8,785 nucleotides of DNA from DSBN01 sp041686355 (GTDB lineage: Bacteria; Spirochaetota; Spirochaetia; DSM-16054; Sediminispirochaetaceae): assembly GCA_041686355.1 (NCBI GenBank), contig JAWLDZ010000086.1:1-8785 (forward strand), given 5' to 3'. This document shows, piece by piece, positions 5,267-8,785 of the stretch (position 1 is its first letter; each line of letters starts with the position of its first letter). The notes beneath the pieces are model-generated. The model saw only the letters and a program-made list of their open reading frames with translations, searched no databases and was not told the DNA's origin. Position numbers and translations under genes: made by a program.

Positions 5267-7768
5267 GATGCCAATATTTTCAAGTCGATTTTCATTGAAT
5301 CACCAATCGGGATGGCCCTCGTCAGCAGCGGCTGCAATATCCTTTCGGCAAACCGCGCATTTCTTAAGCTTATAGGACAGTCCAATGCAAAGGGTACTCG
5401 ACTCACCTCAATGTTTCATCCGGAGGATGTAGAGCCCTTTCTCAAGGGTTTTACCGGACTTATTGATTCGGAATTGGAAGCTTTCTCTGAAGAGCTGCGC
5501 TATTTTCCGACTCCCGAGGCCGGGGACAGTCACCGCTGGGTCCGCCTTAATTTGTACCCGGTTAATTCGTCTAATCGAAAGATGCTGGTCGGCTTTTTTG
5601 AAGATATCAGTGGACAGAAAAAGCTTGAGACCGAATTACGCCGGGCGAAGGAGTCTTCCCAGCGGGCCCGTAAAGCCGCGGAAAAGGAGACCCGGATTAA
5701 ATCGGATTTTCTGGCTAACATGAGCCATGAAATTCGTACCCCGATTCACACCATTAACGGAATGGGTGAGTTGTTAGGAGAGACAGAGCTCGACCCCGAA
5801 CAGCAGGAATATATCGATCAAATCATTTTTTCTGCGGATGTGCTGCTCAGTTTAATCAACGACATTCTTGATTTTTCAAAGATTGAAGCGGGGAAGCTCA
5901 GCCTGGAGACAATTAATTTTGACCTGCAGAAGATGGCCGAAGATGCGGTAGATCTGGTAGCCCTGGAAGCACATAAAAAGGGGCTGGAAACAGCGGTATT
6001 TGTTGATAGTGACATCCCCATTCTTTTGCGGGGTGATCCTGTGCGGCTGCGGCAGGTTATTGTGAATCTGTTTAATAATGCGGTGAAGTTTACCCATGAA
6101 GGTCAGGTGGTGGTATTTATTGAAAAGGAAAGTGAGACAGATAGCCACGTAATGCTGAAGTTTCGGGTAGAGGATACGGGAATCGGTATTCCGGAAGAGA
6201 AGCGATCAAAGCTGTTCAAGGTTTTTAGTCAGGTCGATTCCTCTACCACCCGTAAATACGGGGGCACCGGACTCGGTCTGTCGATTTCTAAAAACCTGGC
6301 CCATATGATGAACGGGCAGATTGGTGTGGAGAGCGGAGACGGGCAGGGTTCGACTTTCTGGTTTACCGCCAAATTAGAAAAACAGAATGAAACCAGTTTT
6401 TATCATGCCCTGGAGGAGAACTATTTTCCTATTCGGGTGTTGATTGTGGATGACAACCCGACTGTCCGTGGAATAATCCGTGAATATCTGGAAGAGTGGG
6501 GCTGTGAGGTGGAGGAAGTTGCGGAGGGACCCGCTGCGCTGAGTCTGATGCGTGATGCCCAGAGCAAGGGGCATGTGTACGATGTCTGCCTGGTTGATTT
6601 ATTGCTGCCGGGAATGGACGGCTGGCAGTTTGCCAGTGAGGTGAATGCGGACACACAGCTTGCGGACACCAAACTGGTACTGATGAGCCCCACCGGAAAA
6701 AGTGGTGATGAGGCCAAAATGAAGCTGCTGCACTGGTTCAGCGCGTATCTGAATAAGCCTATTAAAAAGGGCAAGCTCTTTGAAACGCTTTTCAGTATTA
6801 CCGACTTACAATCCGAGGCGGGCCAGGAGGAGCTCGGGGCAGGGGATGATGAGTCTATTCAGATGGTGGAGGAGATCACCGGCGGGAAGTTTCTGATTGC
6901 CGAAGACCATGAAGTGAACCAGCAGCTGTTCAAGACGATTCTTGAGAATCTTGGACACGAGGTGCACATTGCAAACAACGGGGTCGAAGCGGTGAAGGCG
7001 GTGAAGGCTCAGCAGTATGACCTAATTTTTATGGATGTCCAGATGCCGGAGATGAATGGCTATGAGGCCACCGAGTCTATCCGAGAGCTTGGAATAGAGA
7101 CACCTATTGTGGCGGTTACTGCAAGTGCCCTGAAGGGAGAGGAAGAGAAGTGTTTGAAGGTGGGCATGAACGGCTTTTTGGTGAAGCCCTTCAAGAAGAG
7201 GGACCTTCTGCCGGTGCTCGAAGAGTGGTTTGAGCAGGGGCACCACACCACCTCTGCCGCCTCGCCAAACGGGAGCCCTGCAGCTGCTTCGGCCGCTGGG
7301 ACGGATGAAGATGCCGAAGAACTTGAGGAACTTGAGGATGTCGAAGAGTTGGAAGAGCTTGAGGAGAGTGAAGCTTTAGAGGCGACAGGCGAGGGTGAAG
7401 GGGTGCGGGAGGCTGAGTTGCCCTTTGAGGCCGATGATGCGGTGGTGGATATAGAAGAGACCCTGGAGAACTTTATGGGGCAGCGCGAGGTAGTTGGCCG
7501 GGTGATTGAGGGTTTTATTCACAAGGTTGAGGCGCAGCTGCCTGAGATCGAGGCCGCTTTAGAGGGTCGTGATTTTGTAAAGCTGCGAGCAGAAGCCCAT
7601 TCCATTAAGGGGGGAGGGTTGAACCTGGCGGCTGTCAGGCTGGGGAAAACCGCCGCTGCCCTTGAACTGGCGGCGGTGAACGAGGAGCATGAGCAGGCCT
7701 CTCGCTTGGTGCCCCTGCTTCGTCGCGAATTTGAGGGGTTTACTGAAGAGTGTCGGAAGCAGTTGTAA
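5264..7768 (+). CDS. Cytosolic hybrid histidine kinase (PAS-HisKA-HATPase-REC-REC-HPt)
   Basis: An 834-aa phosphorelay kinase with no signal peptide or membrane segment, so it probably senses a cytoplasmic cue. In order: a PAS domain (about 3-118); a short coiled linker (119-147); HisKA with the H-box NMSHEIRTP, phospho-accepting H155; and HATPase_c with N-box NLFNNAVKF (268-276), G1 DTGIGIP (304-310), F-box LFKVFSQ (317-323) and G2 GGTGLGLS (333-340). REC1 (about 389-512) has D396/D397, acceptor D445, S475 and K498. REC2 (about 541-657) has E547/D548, acceptor D591, T619 and K641. An Ala-rich then very acidic linker (about 660-715) and an HPt domain (about 727-834) with H779 in AHSIKGGG follow. 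All catalytic residues are present, so an internal His-Asp-His relay is possible. The regulator immediately upstream is the natural final acceptor. It starts with TTG (see separate entry). The last 29 bases overlap the convergent gene on the other strand, and I saw no clear terminator after the stop. Confidence 0.96.
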   Translation: MDANIFKSIFIESPIGMALVSSGCNILSANRAFLKLIGQSNAKGTRLTSMFHPEDVEPFLKGFTGLIDSELEAFSEELRYFPTPEAGDSHRWVRLNLYPVNSSNRKMLVGFFEDISGQKKLETELRRAKESSQRARKAAEKETRIKSDFLANMSHEIRTPIHTINGMGELLGETELDPEQQEYIDQIIFSADVLLSLINDILDFSKIEAGKLSLETINFDLQKMAEDAVDLVALEAHKKGLETAVFVDSDIPILLRGDPVRLRQVIVNLFNNAVKFTHEGQVVVFIEKESETDSHVMLKFRVEDTGIGIPEEKRSKLFKVFSQVDSSTTRKYGGTGLGLSISKNLAHMMNGQIGVESGDGQGSTFWFTAKLEKQNETSFYHALEENYFPIRVLIVDDNPTVRGIIREYLEEWGCEVEEVAEGPAALSLMRDAQSKGHVYDVCLVDLLLPGMDGWQFASEVNADTQLADTKLVLMSPTGKSGDEAKMKLLHWFSAYLNKPIKKGKLFETLFSITDLQSEAGQEELGAGDDESIQMVEEITGGKFLIAEDHEVNQQLFKTILENLGHEVHIANNGVEAVKAVKAQQYDLIFMDVQMPEMNGYEATESIRELGIETPIVAVTASALKGEEEKCLKVGMNGFLVKPFKKRDLLPVLEEWFEQGHHTTSAASPNGSPAAASAAGTDEDAEELEELEDVEELEELEESEALEATGEGEGVREAELPFEADDAVVDIEETLENFMGQREVVGRVIEGFIHKVEAQLPEIEAALEGRDFVKLRAEAHSIKGGGLNLAAVRLGKTAAALELAAVNEEHEQASRLVPLLRREFEGFTEECRKQL
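7304..7402 (+). repeat. Acidic Glu/Leu repeat coding for the REC2-HPt linker
   Basis: Within the kinase gene, residues 681-702 are about two-thirds Asp/Glu, in a near-periodic pattern built on EELEEL. They are encoded by imperfect tandem units of the type GAR-GAR-CTT/TTG. The pattern continues less regularly to about residue 713. Such a stretch can form a charged helix or act as a flexible spacer that lets the HPt reach several receivers. Its repetitive DNA makes it a likely site of length variation between strains. Confidence 0.7.
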
Positions 7769-8552
7769 ACACTATCTGCTCCCAGCCGGCAGACTCCATT
7801 AGGCGTAGCAGTAGGTCCTGCATGTTTTTTTCGGTCTGCTCCAGGATTCCCTCCTGCAGCACCCGGGAACGAATTTTTTCTTCCACATACCCGCTGATGG
7901 CCCTCCACTGGGCTGCATCCACCTGTATATCCGGATATTGATAATATTCACTGGTTTCATCTTGAATCACAAACTCGGTAATCAGAGGTTTGGGCAGTCT
8001 CAGTTCTGCGGTTTTCAGGCTTGGATTGAGGTGCACCTGCAGGTCGGCTGAAGCTTTCATGTTTGGCTTGAGGTTCGGCTCGAGGTTATAACCACCTTTT
8101 ACACGGCTTGTTAACACCACGAACTCGGTTGACCGATTGTCGAGACGGATTCCGGCGGTCCGGCAGACACTGTAGAGATCGGCGGCTTCTTTAGCCCGGG
8201 AGGTAAGCTCTTCTCCCTGCTGTCGGCGGGTGTAAGCCCGCTGGGGGTCGCTGTTTTCCGGAATAAAGTCGTGGGGAAAGACCGATTTATAGGTGTACTC
8301 CACTGTCGACAGATGAAACAGGGGGCGGACCTCCTGCAGCAGGATTTCCGATTCGGATATCCGGGTGCGGCTGGTGAAGGGCAGTTCGAGGGAGATTCCG
8401 AGCATGGGGAAGATGGTGACTGCGGCGCTTATCAGGAGCGCCGTCGCTACTAAGCCGAGGATTGACAGCCGCAGCCACAGGGGAAACAGATGACGCCGCT
8501 TGCGGGAGGGGCTGTTTTTGCGGCCTTTGCGGCCTTTGTCGGGGGTGCTCAT
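7740..8552 (-). CDS. Membrane-anchored DUF4230-like protein
   Basis: A 270-aa protein of unknown function. A strongly basic N-terminus (1-21, rich in Arg/Lys) precedes one hydrophobic segment (about 25-52, LWLRLSILGLVATALLISAA), which implies a cytoplasmic N-terminus and an extracytoplasmic body. The body begins with LLQEVRPLFHLSTVEYTYKSVF (71-92), which resembles the LSTVEY-type opening of the DUF4230 family. It continues with FVVLTSRVKGGYNLEPNLKPNMK (the short LEPN/LKPN duplication, 157-164, is unusual) and ends with a helix and strand, GILEQTEKNMQDLLLRLMESAGWEQIVF. The family name is from pattern recognition only. The ATG is preceded by GGAGG (8564-8560) at seven bases and overlaps the stop of the upstream gene as ATGA, so the two are translationally coupled. 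The 3' end runs 29 bp into the end of the convergent kinase gene. Confidence 0.78.
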   Translation of the reverse strand: MSTPDKGRKGRKNSPSRKRRHLFPLWLRLSILGLVATALLISAAVTIFPMLGISLELPFTSRTRISESEILLQEVRPLFHLSTVEYTYKSVFPHDFIPENSDPQRAYTRRQQGEELTSRAKEAADLYSVCRTAGIRLDNRSTEFVVLTSRVKGGYNLEPNLKPNMKASADLQVHLNPSLKTAELRLPKPLITEFVIQDETSEYYQYPDIQVDAAQWRAISGYVEEKIRSRVLQEGILEQTEKNMQDLLLRLMESAGWEQIVFTTASDTLQ

Positions 8553-8785
8553 TGGGAATCCTCCCGGTGGGTTTGGCGGAACTTTACTTCCACGGGGGAG
8601 ACGCCCTGACTCTGGAGCAGGCTGCGGAGCACCGAGGCGGCGTTTGACTGGGCTTTGATGAGTACTCCCCGGTCAATGGCATCTGTGCGGATTCGCTCTT
8701 TGCTGAGGGATATCTCGTCGTAGTAGGCCAGGCGTTCGATCTGGCCGCCGAACTCCTTTTTGAAGTACTGGGTGATGGAGTTTTC
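8549..8785 (-). CDS. C-terminal end of a second DUF4230-like protein (partial at window edge)
   Basis: The - strand is open from the window edge to a TGA at 8551-8549, giving 78 residues with no start inside the window. It begins ENSITQYFKKEFGGQIERL and ends in FRQTHREDSQ. The segment GVLIKAQSNAASVLRSLLQ, then a short turn and VEVKF, matches in spacing and character the C-terminus of the downstream protein (GILEQTEKNMQDLLLRLME, turn, IVF). I therefore infer a tandem paralogue of that gene. It overlaps the next start by four bases (ATGA), the classic sign of a coupled operon. Because the N-terminus is missing, membrane anchoring cannot be seen and the family call is tentative. Confidence 0.72.
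   Translation of the reverse strand, partial: ENSITQYFKKEFGGQIERLAYYDEISLSKERIRTDAIDRGVLIKAQSNAASVLRSLLQSQGVSPVEVKFRQTHREDSQ

Noticed and set aside
7808..7831. Possible intrinsic terminator after the kinase gene (GCAG/CTGC stem followed by seven T)
   Set aside because: The stem has only four base pairs, three bases separate it from the T run, and it lies within the coding region of the convergent gene. It is too weak to call.
7519..7908. - strand open frame (129 aa) across the kinase/DUF4230-like junction
   Set aside because: It overlaps two better-supported genes in a different frame, and its Ser/Arg/Ala-rich sequence has no recognisable domain.

Overview
The window looks like a piece of a bacterial chromosome of moderate GC content, most probably a free-living spirochaete (Spirochaetaceae-like). 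The main reason is the phenylalanyl-tRNA synthetase pair. Both subunits are the compact archaeal/eukaryotic-cytosolic type (alpha 512 aa, beta 568 aa) rather than the usual bacterial pair (about 330 and 800 aa), and spirochaetes are a known bacterial lineage with this version. The other genes (multi-REC hybrid kinase, REC regulator, DUF4230-like membrane proteins) are bacterial and fit this placement. The lineage is an inference, not a database match.

Layout. Bases 1-128 are a leader holding the end of a degenerate palindromic repeat cluster. Bases 129-3878 hold pheS, pheT and a DUF355/adenosine-specific-kinase-like gene, tightly spaced on the + strand with good ribosome binding sites, so probably one operon. 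An 80-base gap (3879-3958) follows, with a credible sigma70-type promoter and a small tandem purine-rich repeat. Bases 3959-7768 hold a two-gene signalling unit: a 428-aa regulator built as REC, a STAS-like middle domain and REC, then an 834-aa cytosolic hybrid histidine kinase (PAS, HisKA, HATPase, REC, REC, acidic linker, HPt). The two genes are in the same reading frame, separated only by one amber stop and six open codons. On the - strand, 8785-7740 holds the C-terminal end of one gene and a complete gene, coupled by an ATGA overlap. Both look like membrane-anchored DUF4230 proteins, and the complete one runs 29 bp into the 3' end of the kinase gene.

How it works together. The first block serves tRNA-Phe charging plus a small nucleoside/nucleotide-binding enzyme of uncertain role. 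The second block can form a self-contained phosphorelay: the PAS input controls autophosphorylation of H155, phosphate passes through the kinase receivers (D445, D591) and HPt H779, and one or both receivers of the neighbouring regulator (D52, D359) are the obvious acceptors. The regulator has no DNA-binding or enzymatic output domain. Its only non-receiver part is the STAS-like core, so output is most likely by protein-protein contact, possibly partner switching. The third block is a putative envelope pair of unknown function.

No tRNA, rRNA, CRISPR array, insertion sequence or phage gene was seen. The most unusual signals are the REC-STAS-like-REC regulator, its in-frame amber junction with the kinase, and the tandem DUF4230-like pair.
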